Origin: Zhengitettix transpicula
Taxonomy: Eukaryota; Arthropoda; Insecta; Orthoptera; Tetrigidae
Assembly (NCBI GenBank): GCA_037074705.1
Contig: CM073590.1
Coordinates: 223,578,246 to 223,642,245 of the forward strand
Direction: 5' to 3'
Length of the DNA stretch: 64,000 bases
Shown here: positions 45,443 to 58,193 of the stretch, in pieces
How the letters are laid out: each line of letters starts with the position of its first letter
Position numbering within the stretch: position 1 is the first letter of the stretch
Made by a program: the position numbers and the translations under genes
Notes under the pieces: generated by a model
What the model saw: the letters and a program-made list of their open reading frames with translations, nothing else
What the model was told of the DNA's origin: nothing
Database searches by the model: none

Positions 45443-46589
45443 TCGAAAAAAAATTAAACTGAATCTAGGATAGAGGAAGAACCTGGTAAAGTTAGAATCA
45501 TGGTCATTAAGAAAGAGAGAGATGATTGAAGAAGCTAACGACAGTGCAAGGTGAATTGGTTGTTATTAAATGTTTTAAAAAATCACGTTCCGTATCACAT
45601 GGTACTACAGATAACTGACAGCAGAACTGTTACATATGACAAGTTAGATGATGTATAGATTAAATTCCTACATGATGATTGGGTGATAGGCGATTCAGTG
45701 GCGTTATTATGTTCAGCCTCCGATCGTCGTGAGAGATCTGATCGGGGAGTGAGTGGCGAGCCACATTTCGCTTCGCGGTCCACAAAATGAAACGAGCTGT
45801 TATTTCTAGAAGCATTGCAAATACACAAAGTACAACAGAGAGAGGGAAGAACGTGCCAACGGAAAATTCTTGTCTGCCTAGTGTTGATAACATTCTTTTC
45901 CCAGTGAAAACATTCATGTTGCTGGAGGTAGTCGGACAGTCGACCAAATATGTAAAGTTGCCAATCGGCAACCATTCTATTGCTTTGAGAGTCATGACGT
46001 TTTCTTTTCTTCAGCTAAATTGATAATATTCCATGACTGGAATGACCCTTGAGGTAATCAGGACTTGGTCAATGGTGTCGCCGCAGACAAATTTTGGAAC
46101 AAGATTTACAACTAGAAACAGATTTACATCATAAATAAGGATTTACTAGCATTCGTCGACAAGTCTCGAGTGTTAATATACTTAGTTTATTGTACAGAAA
46201 ATATATTTCCCGAGCATTTTCTTCTCCATCGAAAATTTAAACAGAGAACTGATCCGCTCTTTCCAAGTACACCGCAGACTCATGAAACGTCTTCCAATAT
46301 ACGACCAAATCACTGTTCCAGCTTCTAGCAAGGTCCTTTTATTATCTTGGGTAGTAGTAGATGCATCCTAATTTAAATTACCCCTGGTTTTCAGAAATCG
46401 TGATGGCGAATGCGGGAATGGAAAACTAATATTGCTAGCAATCGTTTCGTTTTCAGACGAAAAATTGGTAATTTGACAGGTAATTTCCAATTCCTCTTTG
46501 TATACATCGGCTTAGTGACTGTATGAACCAATCGAAAAAGAAAAGGCTACGGCCTAGGGGTCACTCAACAACTCCACTATCCCTACGAA
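45443..46589. other. Non-coding sequence with overlapping frames at 45.6-46.0 kb
   Basis: Three overlapping frames of 126 and 111 codons (minus) and 78 codons (plus) cover a GC-richer block at 45,660-45,990. They contradict one another, and none shows a known domain. Confidence 0.4.
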
Positions 46590-47070
46590 ATCTTCCCATA
46601 AATACCTGGACTCCAAACTAACATGGGCCCTTCACACTTCCCACCTTAAAAAAAAAAGAATACTACACAGATTACACAAATTAAAACCATTACTGAACTC
46701 GAAATCTCCTTTATCCTTCACAACAACAAAAAATCCTTTACACATCCCTCATATATCTCCTCTGGTTTTATGCATGTTATATCTGGCGTTCGGCCGCTAC
46801 CAGCCACATAACTAAAATTCAAATATCGCAAAATAAAATGCTTACATAATTTATACTTATAAATAAAATACTTTATAACTAACTATCCCTGGTGCGTTAC
46901 TAGCTCTAGAATCCACAATGACCTAAATATTCCCTCAACCCAAAAAAACAATTCAAACCGCCCTAATCCAACATAATCCAATTATCTCAAATACAGAATC
47001 CCATCCTCCTCCACCTAAACCCCTAAGGAGGCTGAAAAGAAAACGACAAATTGATCTGGCAACCACCGTA
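46590..47070 (+). pseudogene. Decayed jockey-like LINE, ORF2 C-terminus
   Basis: Plus-strand translation gives KYLDSKLTWALHTSHL (46,600-46,650), where functional copies have KYLG and DxxLTW. It then gives LHRLHKLKPLLNSKSPLS, a broken middle with several stops, and LRRLKRKRQIDL at about 47,020-47,055. This is the reverse-transcriptase thumb and C-terminal tail of jockey-clade elements. Stops and an in-frame loss of the Gly after KYL show it is dead. A TA microsatellite follows at 47,076-47,100. Confidence 0.7.
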
Positions 47071-47075
47071 AATTA

Positions 47076-47100
47076 ATATATATATATATATATATATATA
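47076..47100. repeat. (TA)n microsatellite
   Basis: Twelve AT dinucleotides directly downstream of the LINE fragment. Confidence 0.9.
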
Positions 47101-47487
47101 AAATTCATAACTTCCTCTTCAACTACTCACTCAAGCAGCAACTACATTTCTTCAAGTCAATTTTAACATGTTAACGTCATAAATGTCATCAATTGTAAAA
47201 TCTTTCTGTATATTAGAAAAATAAAATATATATAAACCTATTGGGCTTCTCTGAAAACAAACACACAATTTTGTATAAAGTCATAAAAGTCAAAAAGCAT
47301 AAAGGCTGAAGTCTACCCAGGAGAGCTCAATAGTGTCCAAATAATAATCTACGGACAGACAAAACGGTTGACTAAAAATAAAATAAAAATGTAAAGGTTT
47401 TAAGACAAACACAACTTATTTAAACATTTAATTCCTGAAAATAATGTCATTATAAAATTAAAAGGTTTGTGTTAAAAGTATACTAAC

Positions 47488-47702
47488 CAGATAAATAAAT
47501 AGCCAAACAACAGACATTTAAGTGATAAAATAAATACCACAAAGAGTTTGTGCAATCCTTGTTGATTTCGTCTGGTGGTTTGTGCGGTCTGTCATTTTTT
47601 CGAATCGTGCGTTTTTGATTCACCTGACGAAAGCAACAAGGATTGCAGAACCGTTGTAGGGTATTTATCTTATCACTTAATTTTGTCTGTACCTAATTAA
47701 TA
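47488..47702 (+). mobile_element. Family B foldback element, short form
   Basis: Outer arms: AATAGCCAAACAACAGAC, AAGTGATAAAATAAATACC on the left and GGTATTTATCTTATCACTT, TTTTGTCTGTACC on the right. The inner arms carry TGCAATCCTTGTTG and CAACAAGGATTGCAG. The centre is shorter than in the 45.1-kb copy and has TTCACCTGACGAAAGC. No protein. Confidence 0.8.
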
Positions 47703-49739
47703 TCATTCCCATACTACGTGAAGATGTGCTTGCAACGTTTTAAACGCCATTTGATGACATCCACATTTTATTAGCCACAAGTTAGCGTAACAGGGGTGAA
47801 ATGTTAAGGACACGACTTAGGGGATGGCCTCTTGCATAGCTACAATGTGGGTCAACTTAATCGTTTCGGATCCAGTTCCTTTCCTTAGATTGCTCCATAA
47901 AGGTTTCTTGGTCACACAGTGAGTGAATCACAGATTCGTAGAAGACCGATCCGTGTCAACTGCAACGGCGAAGGTAATCGCCGTGAACGTTCTGACGAGG
48001 TTCCAGATCATTTGAGAATAAGAAAAACTGAGGATACGAAGAAATTAAAATCTACAGTCCATTATTTTATAATAACAATCAAAGTGTAAAGTTATTGAAC
48101 TAAGTGTACAATCAATTTGCTAGGAAACATAAAATGCATGTCATTCGGAAACTGACAGGCAACGTTGAACGAGATTTAACATATGTTAGGGCGAGAAAAA
48201 ATACTTGTATCATCTTTAGCATGAACTAAAATTTCTTCCTATCTATTATCGACGTCAAAGTAAGAAATAATTCAAAATGAAAAAAAAAAATTGAACACTT
48301 TTATGTAGACTATATCAGGAAAGTCATTCACAGTCTGAAATTATATGTTGTCACAATTATATTATTAATAAATAAATTATATAAAAAACAAAGCTTTAGC
48401 CAATACTTTGCCATTATAGACTATTAAAGTAGTCGTTACAATTTAATGAACAATATTGAAATTCAATTTATAAATAATGATGGCTGGAATCCGAATCCCT
48501 GGTCATTTAATGGAACAAGTGATTTAATAGAAAATCGATTGAGTTCGGACAACTATGGCCTGTAGAAAGTCACAAGTTCTCTAACAGTTTCGATTGGTCT
48601 GAGCATATTAATGTTCAGATTTTAAAACATCTTCTAACATTTTCACTCAACACAAAATATGAGGCTCATTCATCGAAGGATAAAAACTTTTCTTGTCCAG
48701 TATCTCGTATTGTTATGTTGCAGTGCATTTAAAACTGTTCTTCGCTTTTATTATCAGACTTTTGAACTGCCCAGATTTCACTCACACATAATTGTTTGTA
48801 TTTTGAATGTAATTCAAGCATTGACGGGTTTTTTCTTCGTATAGGACATGCAGAATAAAAATAGAACGGTCATAGAAACTATAAAAGCAGTTGTACGTTA
48901 AAGAAGGTGGTTCCACAGAATAGCTTCGGGTAAAACCGGCGAACGGAGTTATAATTACAAAAGATTAATTGAACCGGGAGTCGAGAATGTTTGCAGTGAG
49001 TCTAGAAGCGCGATCCAAAGTTTCGCTGAATCTGTGGTTTGGGGGGGAGAAAAATGCTGATGATCCACAAGTCATAGCGACGAGGCACAATGACGTGCTT
49101 CAAAATACGAGTCTCGTTACTTCTGAACTTTAAAACAGGACACAAAGAAAACGACGCGTAATAATCAATGTCTTTAAAAAATATTTGAAATCAATTTCGG
49201 GCATTTGTGTTTAGAAAATTAAATCATGTTGTCCAACGTGACCGTTCAAAGTTTTGACACTCGTTGGCAAAACCTATATTATCCAAAATCACTATGGACT
49301 TCGCTACAAGTTCGGAGCAAACTACTTTATCTGTAACTTATCTGTGGCTGAGACACATATCGCTCAAGCAAATCAGATCATCATGCATATATCTGATTAA
49401 GAATCATAAGCAAATAACACAAGTATTTTAAAGTTTCTGTCACGCCATTCTAAGTGTCATTAAACTAAGTCAGCCTGTATTAAAAACTCTAAGTCCTAAT
49501 TTTGATCTATTGTAAGCTCCCCCTTCGAAACTAATAATAACTTTTGATAAGAGATCCATTCTGACTTAATTTTTTGAAGCCCAAATAAATTATTTTCGAC
49601 AAGCTGTCAGTTTGTAATTGTAATCCTATCATGATAGCTAGTAAAGTTTTACTATCTGTTCTGTCTTCTTTGAAGACGTTTTAATTGACAATTTTTTTCC
49701 ACTGCTATTATATGAAAATTTTCATTAATTCCCATTTAA
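47703..49739. other. Non-coding sequence
   Basis: Short frames only (61 codons at most). I see no repeat family or RNA gene. Confidence 0.45.
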
Positions 49740-49815
49740 AATACTTTTATTATGTTATTAACCCAACTGTAAAGTCTTCGGACTAAAAGTTAATTTTAAT
49801 GATAATAATAATTGT
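49740..49815 (+). mobile_element. LINE 3' end fragment
   Basis: It matches 3865-3945 closely (ACTTTTATTATGTTATTA, AACTGTAAAGTCTTCGGAC, TAAAAGTTAATTTTAATG). Only the 3' terminal 75 bp are present, which is an extreme 5' truncation. Confidence 0.75.
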
Positions 49816-52619
49816 AAAGTATCCCGGTGGTAATAGCTCTACATCATTAACACTAACTTTCCTATATGAATCCGCATTACATAGATAGCTGTTTAGGTGT
49901 TAAAGACACTTCATTTCACTCCATTCCATAATAATATAAACATTTTCCTTAATTTTTTCATATTAAAAAATTTGTTCCTTACTGCACTACACTCCAACAC
50001 AAATAAAAGCATAAACGTATTATTTAATTCTAGCACCCTTTCTGACCTAATTTTATTGAGTTTAATTGTCTGAGCGAAAACCGTCAGTAATTGCATTCCG
50101 AAACTATTATTTCCCTCTAATAGTTGCGTTGAAATCTTTAATGACGCCTACAGAAACCAAGGATTAATGCAAAGATCTAGAAATGGAGCTCGTTATTATT
50201 TTTCATATGTAACACTAACGGTTCCTTAAGTACTTATTTTGCAACATAAGGCAGTTACTTAAATTTATTCTGAAAATAATTTATATTTTTAGGCCTATGC
50301 AATTTTTGCGACTAGAATTTAACCTCCATGACTCCTGAAACCATTCTGGTGCATTGCGAAGACAGAAAATATATTAATTTGTATCTTTAACGATATCTCT
50401 ACATCTCACGAAGGGCATAAACATCTTGGCGCTCAGTTAATAAATCTTATTAATTTTGTAAATAATATAATTTCCAGTAAAATAACTTTACAAAATGATC
50501 CCAGGACGCTGTAGAAATGTATTACATTATTAATACATAAAAAGGGAAGCACCATCTTAAAAACAACCCAACAGATTATTCCGCGTAAACCACAATACCA
50601 AGGTTGTGTACAAAAAAAAAACTAGTTCCGATTTGGCTTGATGATATCGCAAGAGCTGAACCACGACGCACAAGGTGCTGGTACCAGCACACCAAGTAAA
50701 TCGCAGCAGAAAGCAATAACAAAAACTTTCACGTTCAAAGCGAAAGTCAGTGATCCGAAAGGATGGGCCTAGGAGTGAACAAAAAAAATACAACCAAAAA
50801 CATATTTGTAATCTATGGCCATAATCTTCACGTATCGTTGCGGACACCTTTACGTAACTGCGTTTACGTGATGTATTCGGATACAAAATAGTTCATATTT
50901 CAGAACTACGAACTTCCCTATTTTTTCTCTCTCAGCGGCCAAAATACCGTCGCTACTGGGGAAAAAACTGTAATAGTGCAGAGAAGAGCCACGAAATGGG
51001 AGGAATTGTATTAGAAAAGTTCGCCGCCAAAACAAGTGAAATAGTTTTAAAACTGTTCCTGAAGCTGTTGGAGGTATGGAGCTCGTAATTTTGTAACTGA
51101 GAGGTTAGCTGGTAACTCTAAAAGAGAAATCTGGTGGCACAGGGAACTGTGTAATGACAGAAGCGGCTTTAAATGAACCAAGAAAAGTGGAAACAAACAT
51201 ACGGTATATGACGAAGTAAATTTTTATTCACCCAAGCACCCTGAATATATATATAAAAAAACAGGATTGAAGTTACGTGTAAAGTCTGAAATATATAAAC
51301 AGATGGAAGAGTACAACGTTTAGTATATAGATTGATTAACGGCAATTCAGCAGCAAATGAGAAATCTGAAAGAAAAAAAATGTAGTTAATTCTGATTGAA
51401 TTCATCCGTTCATAACACCAGAAGGTAACAAAATATAAAAATAAGTAAAAACGTTATGGAACTTCTGTAAAGAAAAACAGGTGGAACGAAAAAAGGAGAA
51501 GGAAGAACAACGGAATAATTCACAGTGAACGAGTACACTATAAAGACATAACAATTCCCAAAACCATAAACAGGAAAAAATAGGGGATGCTTTCAAGAGT
51601 AAGAACCCTCCACTCAGTTTATTCTCATGCGTTCCTATTTCCAGATCTACCCAACCAACCTGTTAAGAATGCAGTCAACAAGTAACTATTCCCCATATAC
51701 TCTTCTATTGCGGCAGATATAACGACATCAGAAGAAATTCAATCGCAAAACACCACATTTCAGTCCTCTGTACTTCAACATCATCAAATTTATCGAGGAG
51801 CAAACATAAGTGAACAAATATAGAAACCCAATTGCTAATAATGTCAAGACTGTATGTAAATAATAACGCTAAGAAACTATTGTAACTAACATACGGGCGG
51901 CCAATGACCACGATGTGGACGTGACCATTATAAATTTCAATTTAAAAAATCGTTAGTGATATGATAGCAATATTCCTGACAAGCTGTCGAAGATTTTAGT
52001 CTATTACTATGATGAAGTTATCTCGATATCAGTCCAAACGTCATAATGTGGGAATCGTTCCCATCAAACGAAATTGTATTTTCAATATTATTTTATCAGT
52101 GGATTTAATTCAATCTGAATTCGCTAAAAATATATTTGATATGAAAGAGTTCCCGCTTTTCCAACAAACCCTGTGCTAATAAACGGAGGATAACGGCAGT
52201 CTTAATTTAGACCGGTACAATAATCGTTATCAGCCTCGGAGAATCTGGAGTAGCGTATTCCCTTCCTGGGAAACGGACTCATTATATTTGATAAACTGTT
52301 GTTTATGAACGTTAGATCACACGTGTCGCTGAGTGATACATTCTTCGAATGTAATAGAGAAAGGTCAACAAGGAATTGCATAAACGAATTGAACGGTGTA
52401 AGACGGATAACCTCCATCCAGAGTGATAGATGGAGATCAGCTACAAGGCGGTCATGGACAACGGCCTTTCAGCTCAACTCGGAGCACAATAGATATAAAG
52501 GCAGGTCAACACAAACGGTTATGTACGGTATCTAGGTCTGCGTGGAATATAAACATTAGCACTGTTTTCAACTCTACAGGAGTGTATGTCTTTACCCTTC
52601 GTCTGTACAACACTTAAAA
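49816..52619. other. Long non-coding stretch
   Basis: Short to medium frames (109 codons minus, 50,557-50,886) without recognised domains. AT-rich apart from 50,640-51,010. Confidence 0.45.
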
Positions 52620-52628
52620 TAAAGCAAT

Positions 52629-52917
52629 TTAAAATTAAAAAAATTACGTCTGATTGAAAATAATGAATCAGAAAGTTAGCCTCTTCAGACAAAAAAGTGA
52701 TAATATAAATATCACACAACGTTTCTGGGATCCTTGTCCCTTTCCTATGGTGCGAAGAAGAGCCGAGAGCGACACAACTGGGGGAGGGGGGGGGACTCCT
52801 CAGTTGACAAAACTCAAAAGCTTTTCAGCTCTTCTTCACACCTGACGAATCCCAGAAACGTTGTGAGATATTTATATTATCACTTTTTTGTCTGAAGTGA
52901 CTAACTTTCTGATTCAT
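52629..52917 (-). mobile_element. Family B foldback element, reversed orientation, with candidate duplication
   Basis: The outer arms AATGAATCAGAAAGTTAG and CTAACTTTCTGATTCATT are exact inverted copies, followed inward by GACAAAAAAGTGATAATATA and its mirror and by AACGTTTCTGGGATCC and GGGTTTCT-type remnants. A G-run interrupts the centre (52,780-52,793). The asymmetric tail lies on the left (ATTACGTCTGATTG). TAAAGCAAT at 52,620-52,628 and 52,918-52,926 is a plausible 9-bp duplication. Confidence 0.85.
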
Positions 52918-52926
52918 TAAAGCAAT

Positions 52927-53573
52927 ATAAGTTTGTCTTTACGTTTAATGTCAGTAATCAGAAGTAGTTGTTATAGAAATTTCTGACTGCCACGATATGA
53001 GTTTGACTTTTCCTTCGCTTTTAACAAGAAAACCACTTTCGATATACATGATTTTTGTTGATGTTATTTATATAGAGGTGTGTGAAGCATTTAGCAATAT
53101 CAAACTTCCATCCGCCATTTTGAGATAAAACGCCGGACATCCAAAAAGTTGTTTTCAATCGATTGAACGCTTTACAGCAAAACGGCAGAACTGATTTGCT
53201 TTACATTTGTAAGAAACGAATTTGTGGTTATGTTACATCGTCAATCCTACATTTAAAAAAAAAATCACCGCTAACGGTGAAACTCTTTGGAAAAATGAAA
53301 TGAAAGTCATGACTTTAAAAGTATGTCAAACGTAAATCGAATCAACTGACTTGAACTGCGTTTAAATTTACCTGTATTTATAAAGCTAGAATTCCAATGT
53401 TATTAATTCTACTATTTTTAATCTTATTCCTTACTTATTCTGCAACAAGTCATATCTCTCTCTGCATTGTCACCTACCTCGCTCTCTTGCAGGCTATATG
53501 CCGACCCTTATAACCAATGAAATCGATATTCAAATCAACTATGGACAGTTTATCTTATGGATAGAGTCAAGAA
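52927..53573. other. Non-coding sequence
   Basis: AT-rich, no supported gene. Contains a small palindrome TCACCGCTAACGGTGA near 53,267. Confidence 0.45.
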
Positions 53574-53892
53574 GATCCGGGGTCACATATCTTGGGCATA
53601 CGGTAAGAGTTGTTCTCTGTTCCCATTGGAACAGTCGGCCAGCTGCATCCTAAACGGGTCAAGCCGCTCAGAAGGGAATGCTGCGAACCCACAGCAAACC
53701 CCTCTCCTGCCATCGGAAGGGTGTGAGACAAGTTCCAAGGTCCCGATTACCTGATGCAGGTTTTCTAGAGTTTGTCCTGCTTCACTTTGAGGCTACCTTG
53801 CTCTACCCTTCCGCAGACCGCCTTTCAAATCCCTTCCTATGCTATTAAAGAGGAGTTGACATCACGTGGATTACCCTCGTGTAGCCTGTTTC
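53574..53892 (+). mobile_element. Family A SINE-like element with internal deletion
   Basis: It begins in the GATCCGGGGTCAC segment and is collinear through GGGCATACGGTAAGAGTTG, CAGCTGCATCC, CCATCGGAAGGG and CTAGAGTTTGTCC. It then jumps over the GGCGAA...CCCGGGGGCCC segment to GGCTACCTTGCTCTACCC and ends at TGTAGCCTGTT. The internal deletion is about 60 bp. No poly(A) tail is visible. Confidence 0.85.
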
Positions 53893-54879
53893 AATTAGTC
53901 TATTTGTTCGATAATCATTAATAAACTCATATCTGACCTTTCTCAGCTTAATGTTGTATAATTATTTTGGAAATTCATCGCAAGTGTTAACATCAGTCAA
54001 AGCATGTCATCTTAACTCCACAATGATTATAAGAGAATCAGCACATCAACGTTACATCGAAACGAATATCTTCATAATGCGTTCGAAACTAAACCAGCAT
54101 ATTTCATCGCGCTCGAGCAGAGGTCAAATGAAAACTGATTTGATTAGTTACTTTTTATTTACGACAGAACGTTACATAAACCTACACTCACAGATTCGGA
54201 CGCCTATTGAGATTGCATTGAATACACTGACAGTTTTTAAGGGAAAATGATAAGGTATTATCTTTCAGCAAAGTATTGCCGATATAAAAGGATGGCTACT
54301 GAACGATTATGGGAAATAGGAAGAAAATTCCACAAAAACGTTAACAGTTCATTGTTTAAAAAGTAACTGGGAAATGAGGTTTGTGTAAATTTCAGTAGGT
54401 ATCTGACTTGGACACTTCCGGCCCTTTCTTCTCATCTGCATACGCTCTGTGACAAGCTTCCTCCATACACCGTACACAATTGTTCTTCGGGTTCCAAGTA
54501 ACAACAAGTTCCCGTCATTTCCGCTGTTCTCCATAGCAAAATGTACTCATTAATTTACAAGTGAAGCATCCCGGCCTAGTTTGCAATACTTCCTGACTTC
54601 TATTCTTCCGGATATAGGAAATGTGTCACTCGATACCGAGGAGAGACAGGAATTACAAACAGTGGGAACGTCATTATCTATAAGCTAGAAACTGAATAAA
54701 AACCATCATAGTATTCTTTTCACACGCAATATATGTTTGCGTAACAGCTTTAAGTAGTTGTAAGTTGAGATGGGTTTCAGATCAGTAAATACAGAAGTTA
54801 GGTCAAGTACTATACCTGCTCTATACCAGCGACATTCCTGAACCTGAAGACGGAACTATCGCCACTTTTGTGCCGCAAT
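53893..54879. other. Non-coding sequence
   Basis: A 99-codon plus frame (53,951-54,250) has no recognised domain. Otherwise short frames. Confidence 0.4.
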
Positions 54880-55491
54880 TCTTGCAGTTCGAAATAATTA
54901 CGAAAGAGTCACCAGGAAACTCCAACTATTAACAAAATCAACACATGAACTAATAGATGGAGAACCAAATCAAATCCGTACATATTAACTCCACCAATAA
55001 ACGGCATCAATACATACCTATTAGAATTAACGAAACTATAATCCCATATGCTAATAGGGCTAAATACCTAGGTATGACACGAGACTCCACTGGAAGGCTC
55101 ACATAAAAAAGAAAATAGAAGAACTGGGCATGAAATATAAATAAATGTATTGGCTAATTGGACGAAACTCCAAAATTATAATCTGATGTTTTATAAGCAA
55201 ATACTAAAACCCGGCTTTCACCTCTGGGTGTTTGTGCCAGCAACAGTAAAATCCAAATCATTCATCGACTCCAGAACCAAGTATTAAGAAGCATTATAGA
55301 TGCGCCATGGTACTATGCAAAAAGTAATATGCATCGGGACCTCGAAGTGATGACTGTCAATCACGTCATTCATAAGGCTGCCAGAAGTCATGAACAACGC
55401 CTTCTTCTACATCGAGGTCATCCAAGTCCTCGACAATTCACAGCAACTGACAAGACTTAAGCGGACCAATACTTTCGAGTTAGTCCAGTGA
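54880..55491 (+). pseudogene. Decayed jockey-clade LINE, ORF2 C-terminus to its natural stop
   Basis: Plus-strand pieces: ANRAKYLGMT (about 55,040-55,070), then the region of APWYYAKSNMHRDLEVMTV (55,300-55,355), then HKAARSHEQRLLLHR to about 55,415. After a frameshift comes DNSQQLTRLKRTNTFELVQ and a stop at 55,489-55,491. The series YLGMT, APWY, HRDL, SHEQRL and LKRTxxFELV is the standard C-terminal signature of jockey-type reverse transcriptases in insects. Several stops and at least one frameshift show it is non-functional. Only the last third of ORF2 remains. Confidence 0.8.
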
Positions 55492-56246
55492 AACGTATTA
55501 CTATTAAGTTTGTGTGTTAAAGACAGTACTCCAAGACATTTTAACACAATTCTTAGGACACTAATGAATAAACATTAGCTTCGAGCTCCATTTTAGTATT
55601 TTACGTTATCAAAAATCTACTCATTGACCTATAAAGATCAAATTGTAGAATAATAAATGTCCATGGGCACTTTAAAAAAACTATATACAGAAGTGGTTTA
55701 TCTGAAAAACGTTCCCGTCCTCAACAGCCAGTACAAATGTGAAAATTTTACACAAATTTGTTATATATTTTGTTAAATGTGTGTTGTAGAAAGCTTTAGT
55801 CCTTGTGGGGTTTGGCTTTCGTTGATAGTTGCTGCTGAACAACTCGTCTCGTATCATTGTGACCGTTTACACGGAATGACTTATTTTCTTTCATTGACTA
55901 TTATTCGCAACTTCTTCAACCCAAGGATGAGACTATCGAAACTATAATGATTCGGATAAGGTATTTATCATCTGGTGGTATTTGGCAATTACTTCCAGTC
56001 TACTGGCGACTGCGGCGCTCAGATACAGGAATATCTCTCTACGGCAGCTTTGCCAAATAGCACAAGAGGGGAACAGAAGAGAAAATCTAACACTGATCTC
56101 ATCTTCCAAAACAAATTCCAAGGATAACGTAGTGACGATTGCACCGTCAAGACCCGCTTTCGTAAATCTACGCGCTTCGAGAGAAGGCGCAGAAAATATT
56201 TTCAACTAACGGGAGGAATAATTTTGCGTGCTCGCTCTCATAATTT
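55492..56246. other. Non-coding sequence, probably LINE 3' UTR at the start
   Basis: The first few hundred bases may be the 3' UTR of the jockey-like copy. The rest has overlapping short frames (55,942-56,209 on both strands) with no domain. Confidence 0.35.
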
Positions 56247-56700
56247 ACTTTTTTAACTAAGGTTCCCACATGCCGAGGTATCTCGGCCTGTTTTGAGACG
56301 TGTATGTTCCGGGATCGCAGACTTTGGGCATACGGTAAGAGTTGTCCTCTATTCCTATTGGAATAGTCGGCCAAGTGCCTCCAAAACTGATTAAGGCACG
56401 GCGAGGGGAAAAATGCGACCCCACAACAAACCCTTTTCCCGCCATCGGAAGGACGTGGGACACGTACCAAATGCCCGACCTACCTAATGCAGGTTTTTCT
56501 AGGGTTTTCCCTGCATCATTTTCAGGCTAATTGCCGGTTAGGATCCTTAAACCATAGCCCGGGGGCTCTGGTTAACCCTTGGCTACCTTGCTCTACCTTT
56601 CCGCATCCCCCATTTCACTCCCTTTCCTATGATGTAAGAGGGGAATTACCACTATGCGGATTACCCTATACATAGCCTGTCTACACCTTCTTCTTCTTCA
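56247..56700 (+). mobile_element. Family A SINE-like element, 5'-truncated, CTACACCTT-ending subtype
   Basis: It starts at AACTAAGGTTCCCACATGCC, keeps the palindromic GCCGAGGTATCTCGGC-type block and all later segments, and ends with TAGCCTGTCTACACCTTC plus a short CTT repeat. It shares this 3' end with the 19.3-kb copy. ATAATTTA at 56,240 and 56,702 is a possible but weak duplication. Frames of 100, 68 and 62 codons inside are not genes. Confidence 0.85.
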
Positions 56701-57866
56701 TATAATTTAAATTATATTGGAAAGATTTTCAAAACAAATAATCATTTCTGCTATCTATGAATAACATTTAAATCAAGACAATATACAAAGAAGAAAGAGA
56801 GAACGGGTCGTTAGTCATGTGTATAACATATGCCGTAGGTGATGGACTTACAATTCCTAGCAGCATTATTTATCAGAGTTTGTAAGACGAGCACAATTTC
56901 ACAAGTCCGTGTTAAGAATGATGACTTCGCAAATATGATGAAGTAATTCGTCATAAGGTGATGTGCTAAAATGTCTCTCTATTGTGATGGTTAAAAAAAA
57001 CTTAGAACAATATTTCATGAATGTAGAAATTACCTTATGAAAAGGTTAAAACAATATACACCCGTTAATACAAGAACTATAAGTATAAAGAGAGAATGTC
57101 TTCATCCTCATCCACCAAAGATTCCCTTTCTCGCCAATATTTTATTACTCTGGTGCACTCAATTTAATCATGCAGGTTCTAATATCAAAAGATTCCGTTC
57201 TTAATCATTTCCACCTTTTAATGTGTCCAGGATAGATTTTTATATATGTATTTTAAGAAACCTCTTCTGCAAACGTCGAAAACTAATAAATCTTTATTAG
57301 TTTGACCATCTTGGCGGCTTAGCAGCGACTATGCAAAATTAGTAAAATTTTCTCACTTTGCTGCGGCGGGTCAATTTCAATATTGAATAAGCGTGTACAT
57401 TACAAACTCTGGAAATTTTTTTGTGAAGTATTTTTTTCAAACTTGTTGTAAGAAATTTCCGAAAACCTCATCCTTATGCCGTCTCGCAATCTCTGACCCT
57501 GTAGCGTGTTATCTTCACCGTTCCGTCAACATACAACTTAAACAGTAGTGGTGACAAACTACTCGTCTTTGGAGTGTACAAAGAATAATAAAACAGCAAA
57601 GGCATGACATTAGGTCTGAATGAACACGCAGGTAGGTATAAATAAAGACGATATGTTTTACATGTAACTTTCTGTCAAAAGTATTGCTTATCTTTACTAG
57701 CCTCACCGTGTTAATGAATTCACAGTAAATCTTAAAATCTACATTACAATTCTAAAAATCGTTTTAATACATCACTGAATTATTTACTTTGTTTATTGTT
57801 AACTGGGTTTGAACCAAAAAAATGTATTTATTGTGTAGTCACATCTTTTCAATTGCAAGAGCTTTA
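56701..57866. other. Non-coding sequence
   Basis: AT-rich, short frames only. Confidence 0.5.
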
Positions 57867-57977
57867 GATCTTTTCATCATATTCATTTTTACATTATTAC
57901 ATGCGGCGAATGCCTAAAAACATGTAATAACATTTTTGGTAAATGTTTTATGTAAAAATGAATATGATGAAAAGATC
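57867..57977. repeat. Hairpin with a perfect 27-bp stem
   Basis: 57,867-57,893 is the exact reverse complement of 57,951-57,977 (outer part GATCTTTTCATCATATTC). Inside, ATTATTACATG (57,892-57,902) pairs with CATGTAATAA (57,921-57,930), and an asymmetric bulge lies on the right. No other copy is seen in the window. Confidence 0.88.
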
Positions 57978-58193
57978 GAAAAATCTTTTAATTACCCTCA
58001 ACATAGAGGTTAAACTACATTCCACTTGCGGTAATTTCCCAATCTCATTTTCGATCATTTCACTGACAACTCAGTGCACATATTTGACCAATTGGGAAAA
58101 ATACGAAAGACTTGTGTGCCTCAAGCCTGATTCACCTTATAAAATACATTTCAGCGAAGTTTCGCAGTTAAGGGAGGTACATTCTGCAAATAT
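57978..58193. other. Non-coding sequence
   Basis: Part of a 132-codon plus frame (57,943-58,341) that runs antisense into the LINE remnant. Not a gene as far as I can see. Confidence 0.45.
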
